DNA from: Montifringilla adamsi
Lineage: Eukaryota; Chordata; Aves; Passeriformes; Passeridae
Length of the DNA: 64,000 bases
Reading direction: 5' to 3'
Assembly: GCA_017590115.1 (NCBI GenBank)
Contig: JAGGNK010011225.1
Coordinates: 3,163,387 to 3,227,386 of the forward strand
A program made the position numbers and the translations under genes. Positions 49,800 to 63,500 of the stretch are shown here, in pieces; the first letter of the stretch is position 1; each line of letters begins with the position of its first letter. The notes beneath the pieces are model-generated. The model saw nothing but the letters and a program-made list of their open reading frames with translations, had not been told where the DNA came from and did no database searches.

Positions 49800-52700
49800 C
49801 TCATGTTATACAGGCAGATGTCCAGGCTCTGGCTGAGGCTTTGCCAGCTGAAAAGACCATGAGGAACTGCTGCTCATGATAAGAGAAGCTGCTGAACAGC
49901 AGTGGCATTGAGAGGCTGGCAGCATTTACAGGTTGCTGGGAGAGATGGAAACAAATGTCACCGATGTTTAAGGGGAAGGCTGTCAAACCTCACAAATAAT
50001 TGAAAGGAATGTTGGAGAAATCTTGCAAGGTTCACCAGGCTGTGTCAGTAAGGGATTCAAGTAATAGCAGAAATGCCCATTTTGGGTAGGAGTATGGCAA
50101 AACTAGATAGGGAAGAATAATTAGAGGTGCTTTGTTGGGGAGGAGAGGGTGGAGGTGGATGTGGACTTGTATGGAAAAATGGAAGAGGGGACAAAAGAGG
50201 AAGGTCTCTTGAGTGTTGCTCTGACAGTCTTTTGGCTCATCACTGCAGTCAATCCCAGCTTCTCATTAAAAACTTCTTTTTGATGATTTTCTGCTTGACC
50301 TTACTTTCTGTACTGCATCAGCATGTGTGGGGTGTGTTTTATTGGAAGGTCTGGACACCTGCAGGTGGAGAAGAGGCCAGGAGTCTTAGAGGATTTAGGA
50401 TGTCAGCCCAGCTGTGGGGTAGCCAGTGTGGGCAGCCAGGTCCTGTAGGGATCCAAAACTCACTGCCAGACTAAGGGCTGGAGAAGCTGGCAAGGAGGAA
50501 GAGCAGGATTTGGAAAGAGCCCCCAGTGGCAGGACAAGGGGGCTCAGGGTCTGGGCGTGGCTATTTGGTAAACTTGAATCCTGTGGCAGTGTCTGAAGGC
50601 TCCGTGAGTAAGGTGTCCTTGTGAAACTGGAGAGTGTGGGGGTTGTGTCACACTCTGGTGACCTCCGAGAGTGCTGGGCTCTGGTGGTCAGGAAGGAGGA
50701 ATCCCATGTCCTAACACTTCCTAGGTTCCACTGCTCCTTAAAAAGTCCTCATGCATCAATGGTAAAATTCTTGGCTAGCTTGTATTTGGCATTCTTACCT
50801 AAGGCATGAAAGAATGCACAGCCTTTTATTCACATAACCTGTCCTTGCTCACTGGCTGAGCACAGCTGCCCCTGAGAGGAAAATAAATGGAAATCTTTGC
50901 TTTGGATTCCTTTGTCAGTGTGGCAGAGCTGGCTGCTCTGCTCTCTGTGCTTCGTTTTCAGCTTCTCTAAAGAACTTTTTCTCCTACTGGGGAAAATGCA
51001 GAGCTTAAAAGCTGCTCTTCCTCAGATTTCTCTGAAGTTGGATGAATGTTTGACTGGCATTTTTTAAAGACATTTGAAAAGTAAAGGGCCCAGGAGACTA
51101 CAGTGAGCCTTGAATTCAGAATAATTTGGAAAGCTTAGAATTTCTTAGAGCTCATCCTGATTTAAACAAATGAGTCAGATTTATTCATAGCTCAGGATTT
51201 TAGTAAAGTCTGATATATATCCAAAATTGTTTTGCAGAGATGTAAAAATTCTGGTATGGGAATTTATCTTCATTTTTGAGACAGTGAAAATAGAATAATT
51301 AGATTATTCTGAAAGAATAAATGTGTGATGTGGTTCAAACCAATCGACTTTTGTGCCACTTGGGTGAAGATTATGAGATTAAGCCTGTTCTTACAAGTTC
51401 CCTTTTGAAGAGCTATAAACACATACTAGGTAAGATTTTTGCTTTCTCCAAACATTTCTTTAAATTCATTGTTCAGGCAAGTGAAATGAAACACCAGAGA
51501 ATTTTAATTTTTAAGTCAAATTAAGGGTTGCTCAAGGGTTAATAAATGCCTTATATATGATGAAATAATTGCCTTATTTATGCTGGGAATTATTCTGGTG
51601 TGCTGTGAGCATTCTGTGGTCATCTCTGCATCTGAATTTTCACATTTTAATGGAAGCTCTACAAGGAGGAACCAGTGAAAATCCACATGGTGACAGAGAA
51701 CAAAGCTCCTCCTGAGGTGACAGGGACTGAGACAAAAGTTCTGTGCCTCTGTATTTGTCTTCTGCAAAGTGGAACTTGTCAACAGGATAAAAGGTAGAAC
51801 CAGACAAGGCTGTTGTTCTTCCTCCTACTTTTTAGATTATTCATTACAAGGATTACATGAACATGCTTTTTCTTTTTTTTTTAAACACGTGGGAATAGTG
51901 AAAGGGAGTATTAGGTAAAGTTTTTTGTGTTGCAGTAATGATGCAGGTGACACAACCATCTCTTCAGCCATGTAGAGTTCTTTGGGCTTTGCTGCAGAGC
52001 TCAGAGCCAGCAGGACTTGCAGTTTCAGCCCAAGAGGAGTTTCATAACCCTCTGTAACAGTGCCACCACACAGCAATTCGACTGCCAGGAATATAATTTC
52101 ACAAAATACAGAAAATTGCACAGAAAGAGGGCATGATTGTAATTTAAGGGAAATGGTGCAGATAAATCCACTTTAATGGATCTGTTTAGTGTATGGAGAA
52201 ACCTATGTACTTCATTATTTATTCTTTTTGGGTGGCTGATCTTTGGAAGAAGAAATGCACAACTCTCTGGTTTTGTGGTTCAGCAACATCGGGTGCACAA
52301 TCTCTCAGTTTCTTTTTAAGGTAAATAATTGCAGTCCTGGAAAAGTCAGGTCTTATTAATAAACAAGGCAATTCAGACTCGCAGTGCTTCTTGGATTTGA
52401 GTTAGCTAAATTGTCTCAGAGCTGTATGAAGTCCCCTGGGGGACTTTCATTTGCAGAAAACGGTGCCAACACATGCAGGGGAAAAAGCTGATGAGGCAGA
52501 AATGATCATCACCTGCTAAGGGCGAGTGGATGGAAACCAGATTGGCCTCTTAAGAGCATCGCTAAGATTTTTGAACATCCTTTTGCAAGTCCTTTTGAAA
52601 TAAGGCAATTTCCTTCTAACAGAAATTATGGAACTGCTCACAAGCCAACGTGACACTGGAACACAGCCCACCAAACCAAGGAGCATGGGCTGCCCCCCAG

Positions 52701-53000
52701 GCTGCAGTGCAGGCAGCTGCTCCCTGGGTCTGCTGGAACCAGCCAAGGAGTCTGCCCCTGCAGCCCTCCCCTACTGACACCTTCACACCTGCACCCAGCA
52801 CAGAACAATTCATCTGAAAGTGGGACAGCAAAGATACAGACACAATATTCCCAAAGTCTGCATTTCTTCGCCTTGCTTTTTAATATTTTGTTACCATTCT
52901 GTATCTTACCTGTAGAAAATCAGTCATATAAGATGCTATAGATATAAGCAGCTGTAGTACTAATAGAGTCTCTAGTACTTTTTTTTTGTCCCATTGGTTG
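49800..53000. other. Intergenic sequence downstream of FIGNL1
   Basis: Mixed composition with no gene, RNA gene or identified transposon. Small open frames here have no motif. Confidence 0.7.
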
Positions 53001-53173
53001 AGAAGTTTCATATAACCTTGGGTCATAGCTGTGAAGCCAAAATAGCATTACCACAGAGTTGTGGGTCTGGAAAGGACTATAAGCAATCTGCAAATTCCCA
53101 CTTGGTGTAAGGTGAATTAATTTTTGTGATTCCTGGTGCATGTTTTGCCTGGTTTGTTCTTTAAAAACACTCA
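53001..53173. repeat. 173-bp direct duplication, copy A
   Basis: Aligns without gaps to 57059-57231 with four mismatches. From 53045 to 53163 the two are identical. The similarity stops abruptly at both ends. The family is not recognised. Confidence 0.95.
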
Positions 53174-56100
53174 GTACTTACAAAAACCTTGGTTTCTTTT
53201 TGGACTTCATCCCCATACCAGTGATATGACCACAGTCAGGACTTGACATATTCAGTGGATGCCGAGATGCAAACACAGAGTGGTAAATGTTTAGTGTTAG
53301 CCATTAATAAAGTGGCTTTCTTGCCTGGATTCTTCTTCAGCAAGATTGAAGGTGAGTAAAATTCTTCCCTAATGTCTCATCTCAGTTACTGTGATGCAGG
53401 TGTTCTGTGCCTTATCCTGTCTGTATTTCTCACATCACAGGCACAGGGAATGGTTTAATCATCCCCTTGGTAGCAGGTACCTGAAACAGTTGAGATGTCA
53501 TCATTTGGCACTGCAATAGTACCTCTACTAAATGAAAGTCACTCTTCCACTCCTTTTAATAATTTCCTGTTGGTTAGACTTCTGATCACTTCTGTGTGCT
53601 CATCTCTCTTCCGTGTTGATACCCCAAATGAGAGTGCTCGTCAGTGATAAGGGATGGAACTGGAGCAGAGTAGGACTGACCATGGCTGCAGGGTGGTAGA
53701 TGAACTTTCCCTGTAGTGTTCGTTTTCAGCAAAGTTGTTCTGAAGTTGCTGTGTTTTCCCCTCTTGCCCAGGTTGGTTTCAACAGCACAGTTATGCAGAG
53801 GAGCCTCCCTCTTCCATCACTAATAGTCACCAATGAATCCATCGTCACAGCTGCAGGAAAGACCCACGTGAAATCTCTGGCATGCCTTGTTGTTTGGCTC
53901 TTAATGCACTTTGATTATGGCTTTACAGCTAACTGGGCAGAGGTGTTACAAAAATTTAATAGTTTCCATCTTCAGAAAATATCACAAGAAAGACTCGGAG
54001 GTGTGTCCTGTGTCCATATTTCCATATTACCAAGGCACATAACCTGTTCTAAAGGAATATTAAGTTGTTTTCTTGTGGCTAAGATGGAGCAGTAAACAAA
54101 AGGCAATATTGTTCTCTTGCAGAAACTGAGGGGCAAGGGAAGTGAATGAAAGCTGAAAGGATGCTGTAAAGAAAAAAGATCTGCTTTCTGGCTGGGGGAG
54201 AGATGATGCAGTGCTTCCTCACTGTAGGTAACTGGGGAAAAGGGGAGCTGCCCTTTCTTCACCCAGGCATGACTGGAGTCGTTAGCTGGGCAGGGAAGGG
54301 GGGAACAGAAAAGGGGAACCTTCAGCTGTCCGAGCTCAAGCAGGGACAAGGCTACTGTGCATGTGACTCGGGTGCAGCTGAGGTGTCTCTCAGGTTCCCA
54401 AACAACACCCTGAGCCCAAGGGAGCCCCTCTGTTGGGGTTGGATTGGTTTGCAGTGGTCAGGGGTAGGGTGGAATCTTGGCTTCTGTCGTGCCTCAGATC
54501 TTATCACATCCTGCTTTGGCCACGGCGTGTGCAGCCGTGCAATCAAACACAGCCAGGCTGCTTGAGGCTTTCCACCAAAGGCACGTGAGAAAAGCTCCCA
54601 GGAGCTCAGGCTTTCCCTAAACTGTGCTGATAGAAAATTCAAGTTTCAGGTTAGTTGGCCTGGTTTTGGAACTGGCATGCTGCGATCTGAAATTCTCTCT
54701 GAGCTTTGTAAAATGGAAGCACCTGAGCACCAAGAATTAAATGATGGCCAGCCTGCTAATGCATTGCTCTGAGAGACTGTCTGGAAGGACTGTGTGTTCA
54801 CAGGGGACAAAAAAAGCTGGCCTTTTTATTTTCAGAAGTAGATCACAAAATTCTGGGCAGTGGCTTGTGAAAATTTCTACCCAATTCTTACAGGTTTTGA
54901 GTTCTGTACTATGGGTTAAAATGTAGTAAGACTAAATTGCCTAGGCTTCTGCTTTTAAATTTATAGTGGTTTTTATGATTTTCGATTACTGATGTTAGTA
55001 AAACTGTCATTTATAACTTTTTGCCTACAGCCAAAGGCAAGTGTGTCTCTGCCAGCTGGGGCAGTTCCACCTAAGCCTGTTGTGCAGGATCATTTTGATT
55101 AATAAATGTCTCCAGTCCCAAAATATTCCTCAGTGGTGGTGAAGACCTACAAGTCAGTTTTCTCCTTTCCCAAATCAGTAATTGTATTTTGTGACACTTG
55201 CAAGTAGTGACTGCTTCTCCCTGCTGGTCTGATGTAATCAGTGAGATTTCTTACAAGAGCTGTTGTGAAATGGCTCGTGCTGGCATACTTAATTCAATAT
55301 TCTGAAGAAGGAGAATTTATTTGACCTGTGGATTTTTTTTTTTTTTTTACCAAATACAGAAAGAAAAAAGAATTCACTTGAAATATTGTATTTTTTGCAC
55401 ACCAATTATTTGCACTACAAAATGGATAGAGATCTGGTATAGTGAAGGATATAGTAATTTACATAGCATTGTAGAAACTCCTGAATTTTCTTAAGTAATG
55501 GAGAATTGTTTTCCAGAGAGGGCACAAACTCTGGAAGCTGGTATCTGCAAGCTATTCTGATGCCAGCTTCTCTCAATAAAAAAGAGAGAAAATTCAAACA
55601 GAATCAACAGAGAAAATGTAAAAGTACTGCAGATGGGGAGATTGATTACATGTAAAGACACAAATTAACGTGTACTTTCAGGCTGTTTTGTCATTGATTA
55701 TGTATTTTGCAATACCTGTCAATGGCTTATTGTTATATAAAAACATATATCTAGTGGTGATGGGACAAAGCAGAAAAAGAAAACCACTTTCAAAAAGGTC
55801 ACAGAACCTCTGGGCTGGCATAGCTACAACTGGAGACAAAGAAAAATCTTGTGGTGCCAAATCTGTGATCAGTTCATTATTTTCTGAACATACTTTGTGA
55901 TTTTTTTTCAGTGATTTTAATGCTAAATTTAAAAGGTTCCACCCTGCTTAATGCAGTGCCTTACTGTCATATGACAGTGAGTCTTAGAGCTGACTGAAAA
56001 AAATTAAATGTGATAATTAAAACATTGTGATATCAGAAGTCATTCCAAAACCAGAAGTTTTGCATCAGAGAAACAGAAGATCAAATTTTCAGAAACTTTT

Positions 56101-57058
56101 GCTGTCATCTGCTGAAAATACACACTAATGCTCTGTCTGAAAATGTCTCAGAAGGGACAAGGCTGAGCACGCTGGGGACTGCTCCACTGTGGTTTCATTA
56201 ATGAAAACTATTTTTCATCAGCTTTTAAAAATAGTTGTGGTACTGCAACTCCCCAGATAGTCATGGTAGTACAACTCGTGCCTCTCGTCACCCCAGAGTA
56301 GGGGGAACTCATGCCAGGGAATGTAGAAACAATCCCTTTTTTTAAAATCTGTGTTTTAAGAGTCTTTATTGCCCCTAGAGCAGCGGAGAAGCAATGCTGC
56401 CTTATTTTTATCACTAGGGAGGAATGAATGTAGTTATTGCTGTGGGTGAATCCCAGTATCCTGGACACATATGCCTGCAGATGCAGGTGGCAGTGGCACT
56501 GCTGCTCCTCTTCCACAGGCTGGGAATGTCTCACACAGCGCTGTCAGCAGCAGAAATTGTGCAGCAGCGTACGGGAGCCAGGTGAGCTCAAAAACTTTAG
56601 CTCTGCCTGCATTTAGGACAAGCCTGAAAGACTCTTTGCTCGGTCTATCCTATATAAATCTTAGAAGTTTATGGAGAAATAGTTATCCCCGGGACTCCTC
56701 TCCGTTTCCAGTAATAGCAGTCTTTTCCAGGGAGAGGAGCACAGCTGTAGTGTTTGAGTTGCTCTTTTTTTCTAGCCTGCCACCAGATGGAGTTCTTTTC
56801 CTAAAGAAGTCCATCCAATTTAAGGAAAGCCCGAGAGTCGTCAATATTCTTTCCTCTTTTTGTCACTTAAAATCATCCATGTCAATGACATGTTACTGGA
56901 ATTTTATTAATTATTGTATTTATTGGGGTTTTTTGTTGGGTGGACTCCAATTTTTAAAATTTTTTTTTGGAGGGAGCTCTGAAAACCAGGCTGACACTTA
57001 GAGAACTTCCTATTTAACAAAGCTGGGATTCTAAAAGATTAATTTTACTTCGTGTCTC
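53174..57058. other. Intergenic sequence between the duplicated copies
   Basis: No supported gene. A 16-T run lies at 55333-55348. Open frames of 131 codons (53700-54095 +) and 176 codons (56471-57001 +) show no recognised domain, and the second runs into low-complexity T-rich sequence. Confidence 0.65.
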
Positions 57059-57231
57059 AGAAGTTTCATATAAGCTTGGGTCATAGCTGTGAAGCCAAAA
57101 TGGCATTACCACAGAGTTGTGGGTCTGGAAAGGACTATAAGCAATCTGCAAATTCCCACTTGGTGTAAGGTGAATTAATTTTTGTGATTCCTGGTGCATG
57201 TTTTGCCTGGTTTGTTCTTTAGAAACATTCA
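57059..57231. repeat. 173-bp direct duplication, copy B
   Basis: Partner of 53001-53173, in the same orientation and 4058 bp away. Flanking sequence is unrelated to that of copy A. Confidence 0.95.
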
Positions 57232-57469
57232 CGGGGGCTTGGAAAAGAGGTGAAAATCCTGGTGTAGTGCATTTGTATTTAAACTGATGCTTGATCTTGG
57301 ACATTTTAATAACAGAATAAATGAGCAGGTACAAACAGTCTCCCAGGCTGAAGATCCTGAAAGTGCATTGACATGTGGATACACAACAGGTAACAGGAGC
57401 TGAGTGCACTCAGCCAAAAGTCTCAATCCACTTGAGTTTCGGTAGGCAGCAGACGGCCCTGGCTGCTCC

Positions 57470-58350
57470 CTCAGGGCTGTCCCAGAGGTGAAAGCCGCTG
57501 TGCTGCTGCACCAGGGCCGGGCAGGGGCAGCGCCCGCTCCTCATGCCCGGCCAGAATTCCTTGGCGCTGGGCAAGGAGTTAACTTGGCGGGCGATCCCTG
57601 TGCCAGTGTCCCACTGAGCTCTCCGGGCAGCAGGCCCGGCGTGCCCGCTGGAGTGGAGCTTTTGAGGCCGGAGAAGCCGCTTGGCTGACTGCTCGGGAGG
57701 AATAATGCCCTGGAGCCGCTGAAGCTTCAGCCCCTGGGCACGTTTCAAGGGAAAGCGCTGGTGCCACCCACAATCGCTGCTCGAGGATATTAAAAGCCCG
57801 TGAATATTCAGATATAGGCGGCCAATATCGCTCTGTCTCCCTGAGTCCTACAGTTTCTCACTTCCCTGCTCTGTGGGTCAGATGCTCTGAAGCCAATTTA
57901 CATCAATTCCTGGCACTGTTTTTAAAGGAAGCAAGGGGGAACAGCGTGAAGTCTCGCTTTCTGCCAACAACAGGAAGCGCACGCTCTTTGTCAGGCAGCC
58001 TGTTTCAGCCATCCCTTTTGTTGAGCCAACAGATTTCGGGACTACGGGTTTGGTTTTCCACACAGCAGCGCTCAGCAAATCCTTGGAAAAGCAACGTCAC
58101 AGCGCGGCAGCACGGACGGTCGGGGGAAAGCCCGGCGCTGCTGCGATTCCCCTTTTCGGAGGGAGTGTTGCTTTAAAGAGCAATGGCCTGAGGGAAGGGA
58201 GAGGAAATGGTGGCAGCATCTCTGTCCCGGTCTGTGCGGGCTCGGAGGGCGCCGCTGCTGGAACCTCGCTGGGGTGAGGCTGGGGAGCCTCGGCGGGGCT
58301 GCCGTGGGACACAGCCGGCCTGCCCGGCGGGACAAGCTGGAGAGGCGCAC
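57470..58350. promoter_or_regulatory. CpG-rich patches without a gene
   Basis: Two GC- and CpG-rich patches (about 57490-57780 and 58080-58350) sit in AT-rich intergenic DNA. Between them lies an AT-rich segment with clustered GATA and CCAAT motifs (57784-57835). No coding exon is recognised. They could be an orphan CpG island or a distal regulatory element; there is no direct evidence of function. Confidence 0.35.
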
Positions 58351-58816
58351 TCTGGGATCCTGCACTTAATTTGTGTGCCTAAAGCAGGCCAAGGTACTCT
58401 GTGGGGTCCAGAAATTTGTTGTGTAGTTTTCTGAGATGCTCACACACCAATCCAAAATCCCTATTTATTTTATTTTTCTCCTGATACATAGGTAAAATTA
58501 AAACTGATATGAGACTACCATAAAAAACCGTAAATCCCCTCTCTGTAATATCCATCTTTGGGATAGCTCTTTCCAGGCCCAGTTTTTTGCGTGCTGACTG
58601 CATGTGATGATTTGTAATATCATTTATGTTTTTTTTTTCCTTATCACTGCTGCAAAACTTTTTAGAAAGCTCACTGCAGAAGCCGGTGTTTCTTACACCT
58701 ACCTTTGTTCCTCCCAGTGTTTTCCTGGTGCAGAGGCAGGCTTAGGCTAAAGAAGCCAAGAAGTGCAATTTCCTGAAGAAATTAATTTTTGTATTTTAAC
58801 ATCCTCCCCGCCCCGA

Positions 58817-59512
58817 TTTTTTTTTTTTTTTTTTAATCTTGTGTAAATTTATTTTTCACTTCTGTGCTGCCACCAGACCTCCTGGCATTTGTTTCTTCTG
58901 GGCATTTCCTTTCTAACCCCATGCTAGCAGACCTGTCAGGGCGTGCTGTGAGCCTGAGCGGCTCCAGCCTCTCCCTCTTCCCCCTGCCCCGAAGGCTCCA
59001 GCTTGCTCAGCACTAACGCAGTCCTGGGCTGGAGAAGAACTACGGTCCTGGTACAATATTCATGGCATAAAATTATGGAAGTAGCAAGAGACTTTGTAGC
59101 AAAAGCAGATGTGGAAATGATGGGGTTTGAGTTGAATATTTCCCTGATTGCAAAGGAAATTAGGCAAGCAGTTTATACAGGAGAAGCAGAACCAAAAGGA
59201 AAGCTCTTCGATTTCCCCCTCGGCATGTACTGTTTCTCCAGAGAAGCTGTGGTGATCCTGCAAAGTTAGACAAGGAGGGTGTAACAAGTTCTTCCCTATT
59301 TTCTGGAAATCCCACCCTCTTTCCACAGCTTATCTGAAGTTTCTATTTTGCACGTTCCTATTTGTGCAAAGTTTGGGTGAGCCTCATCTTTTCCGTTGCA
59401 AATGAGCCTCTAACTAAAGCCCCCATAGGCTGATTTACTTTTTGTTTAGTTGTTTGTTTTTGGTTTTTTTATTTTATTTTTTGGTTTTGTTGGGTTTTTT
59501 TTTTTTTTTTTT
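58817..59512. repeat. Two T18 homopolymers
   Basis: T18 runs occur at 58817-58834 and 59495-59512; the second sits in a longer T/G-rich tract from about 59435. Only these runs are repeats; the sequence between them is not. Confidence 0.75.
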
Positions 59513-60499
59513 AGTTTCTTCCCTGACATTTTTGTGAGGGCAAATGGAGTAATGTTGTGTTGTACTTTTGAAGGTTTAGAAAAGCATCCCAACTTGTTAA
59601 ATCAGTTGGTCACATAAAAGAGATGTTTGAGCAGAACATTACATATCCATAGAAAAATGGAAAGAGGGCCCACAGGGCTGTACACCAGACACCAGCCCCT
59701 GTCCCAACTTGCTTCTTTTCTATGTATGTCTTTCTATCATTTGAAATGCATTTGCAAGGCAAAAGGTGTCTAACTTCAACAGCTAATCATGGAACAGATT
59801 ATGTGCCTTGGTATGTTTGGTCAAAATATTCTGTGAAAATAGGCAACTTAAGATGTTTCCATTAACAAAGATGTGGAAGGAAAACTGGCAGCTCTTGGTT
59901 AAAAAGATATAAATTATTGAAAATTTTGAATTAGACATACATGTAGTATTTACACATACAGTACATGTGCACAAAGACACACACACTTGTAACGTAAAGC
60001 CTGACTTCTTAGTCTTGTGGCCTTTTTTCAATTCTTAGCTCTTAGTGCAAGGATCTGCAAGTGGGGTTTCCTGAGTTTACTGTCCACCAAAGTGGAAGCC
60101 TAATCTGTGGCTGGAGAATAAATAAGTCTTGGAAGACCTGGCTCCCAATCCTGATTTTGTCAAAAACCTATTGCACGAGCTTGCATAAGAAATTCAGGGA
60201 ACGTTTTGTGCTTCAATTTCCCTTTCGGGGAGGGAAGGATGTAGCTGTTTCACACTAGTGCTGCTGTTTACAACCTTTCAGAAAAAGTATCTTGAATTTT
60301 GGAAGCTATAAAACAAATTTAAAGATAACAGGAAGAAATTATATCACTTTTTGATTCAAAGTAATTTCCACTTGTTGTAATCTTATGCACACAGACACAC
60401 ACTCATCCCGAGGTCAACAGAGCTACACACCTGCTGTGTTGGAAACAAAAATGGATATTCTTCAGGACTCTGTAACTCCAGAGAATGGGATAGTAAGAA

Positions 60500-60521
60500 A
60501 ATATATATGTATATATATATA
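60500..60521. repeat. (TA)n microsatellite
   Basis: Alternating A and T with one G interruption, probably variable in length. Confidence 0.8.
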
Positions 60522-63500
60522 TTTAAATTAATGACAGCATCAAAGGAATTATTGAAAAATACTTGCACCACACAATTCTCTGCTTTGTCAGAAGATGATA
60601 AAAAGGAAGTGTGAATGTATAGGGGGAGCTCCTGTGTTGGCTGCCTGGATTTAGCAGGGGTGGGGGTAGGGAGCTGTCACTTAGATCTAAATAGAAGAGT
60701 AGTTTTGATTCAGAAGTTGATTTCAGGTTTAAGGATAATCAAGAGAAGAGGGCAACTCTTCCATGGTATAGTAGGCACCAATAATTGGCATGCAGCCATT
60801 AAGAAAAGTGGATTTTTTTTTTTTTCCCCCCTGAAATGCACTGGGTTTGGCTTTTCTTAATTCCATAGTAATAACCCTTATGGTAGAGAGTCATTTCTTC
60901 ACTGCTGAACTTGATATGTTAATTTTTCCACCCAATCTTCTACCACCCTTCATTTCCCTTCTGGTCTGCCTATCACTTCTGGTACATTTGCTCCTTCTTT
61001 CAATGACCAATGGTTAAGCTATCAAGAAGTAGTTAATGAAACTCAGGCAGATGCCTGTAGTCTCCTTCTCCTGGCCTGGGGTTTGGAAATGCCTAATTTT
61101 GAAAATGGGTGAAAATGCCTAATTTTAGATGACTTGTTCTGTTAACACATGCATTTCATTATTTCCCTAAAACCACTCGAGCTGTTCTTCCTCTGCTCTT
61201 TCTGCTGATCAGGATCCCACCTTTGTTTAAAGGTCAGTTAAACGTGATGGAGTTGTGGCTCAGGGATAAGCAGCTGCAGGGTCTGTTGGTGCTGGGTGCT
61301 CCTCAGGAGCCTGAGTATTCTCACTTACTCAGATTTACCCTGGTTCCTGCAGAAGAAATTCTCTTGTCAGGTACTATCATAATATCATGGTATAATTACA
61401 ATACACCTGATAAGACTGGTTGGTGTCTCAGCCTCAGTTACCGAGAGATGGAGAGACAGATGTTTCCAAAGCAGAAGTAACCATTCTAATTTGTACCAAT
61501 ACTTAAGGAGTCCAAAAACCCCCTACGTACATGTGAGTGCTCAGCACAATTCCCATGTGCATTTGCTAGACTATGCAAATAAAACACTATCTATATTACT
61601 AGTCAGGAACTAAGTGACTGGATGCAAAGCAAAAATAAAGTTTGTGAATGTTTGAGCTGGACTTGGGGAGATAAATTGCTTATGTTCTGTGCTAAAAAAA
61701 AAGTGAAATTCATGTAACAGGGCTTTGGTTACTGCCTACAAATATGTTTTTGGCAAATATTTGCACCCTTTACTTTTTCTTCAGCACAATGGAGAGTAAG
61801 TGTATATTCTGTTCCATGGCTACCCTGAGGAATCTGTAAGGTGATAAAGATATATTTTTGTACACTGCAACTATCAGTTAAATAAACCTGGAGTGTTTGA
61901 ATCCAGATTTGAGCAACACTTAGTGTTAAGAGCTCTGTGGATCTCTCTTCTGATTTATATGACATATTAAGGCTGTAGTTTCTTTAATCCTTGTCAATGT
62001 AACAGGGACACTACAAAGTAAATCTGTAGTCAAGTTGGCATTGCTATCTCATTTGAAACAAAATAGGAAGGAATAAAAAAAGAAAAACACCTCTTTTACT
62101 TGTAGTACACATCCCATCTATGTTTTAAACTGCTCCCTCAATACTCAGGTTATTTTCCCAGTTATTTTGTAAAGTGCATGCAGGGCTGGCAGGTGCAAAT
62201 GCTCTGATGTCTTTTTTGCTCCTAGCCCTGCTCCTTCAGGCAGATGATCTCTCCCCAGGAGGGGATGCCAGGCTCCCCTGGGGCCTTTGGCTTTGTTCCT
62301 AGTGGAAAGGAGATTACAGGGGATGTTAGCCCAGCCTCATGGCATTCCTGTATCCAAGCTCTATGAGTTTTGGGGCATGCAAATAAAGGAGATGAATTCA
62401 AGGTCAGTTCTGCTGCTTGCTTAAAAGTTTATGGACTTCAGATTGAAAAATCAGAGCATGGTGAAATTGGCCACTAAAATGTCAACTGACAGAACAGAGA
62501 GCAGGGTTTGAGCCCTGAAAACTTCAGTGGAGACCTGAGGGCTCCCACCAGAGGTTTCCCTAGAAGAGAGCTGAGAGCAACCCCAGGCAAGCAGTCAGGT
62601 CACAGTTAAGATTTAATCTGGTTGAACCTAGAGTGGGAAACAAGAAGTGAAAACTGTCAACTGTGCCCAGATCCATTCAGATCACTTCTAGGGACAGTTT
62701 TGATACCAAATTATCCTTGTTATGCAAAGTTCCTCACCAACCGGCTGGTTCCCAGTTATGCATGGGGAGAAGCGGTGGCCACATCTGCTTCCCGTTTTGC
62801 CGTTTCGGAGACGAGCCATCTGTTTGGCCTCATCCCGAACAGCCTGCCTGGGGCTGATTAACTTCCTCACCCCCAGCAGCCCCTGGCTCACTGTCTGCTG
62901 CAAGGTGTAGATTTTTTTTCTATTTTTTTTTCTTTTTTTATTCTCTAACTGCTCATAAACCAGAACCTTCACTTCTCTCCCAAGGGACAGGAAGGCGTTG
63001 GTTTGTGTGATTTGCAGCCGCCACCACCAGCGGCAGGAGCAGCAGCAGCTGCCCTCTATCATTCACATGTTTCATACGTGTGGTCACGACAGATAAAACC
63101 AGGAACTGTTCCATGTCATGGGATAGCTTTAAAGCAGTGAGACCTTTCTCTAGATGAAAAGAAAAAAAAGTTGTAACAGTAAATGCAGCAGAAATCTCAC
63201 TGCAGTTAACAGGGATCTGTTCATTTGGCAAGAGCGGGGTTTCAGTCATGCTTGTGCAGCCTTGTTTTGCTTAAATGCGATTAACTCCTGCTGTCTGAAG
63301 CCTGGCTTTGGATTTCTCACTTCCAGCTATCCCACTTTCAGCGAAACTTTGCAAATTTTTGTCCTTCCTGTTTTCTGCATGCCCATCTACTGGCCATTAC
63401 AGCAGGATTTCAGAAATGCTTCTTGTCTGCTGCTGCTGCCAGTGACTTCACTTCAGCAGCTCCAAGAAGTCAAAGTCTGTGTGGCCAAAATAAAGAAGCA

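Noticed and set aside
53700..54095. 131-codon open frame on the + strand
   Set aside because: No motif and no flanking gene signals.
56471..57001. 176-codon open frame on the + strand
   Set aside because: No recognisable domain, a T-rich low-complexity C-terminal part, no promoter or splice context. Best explained as chance.
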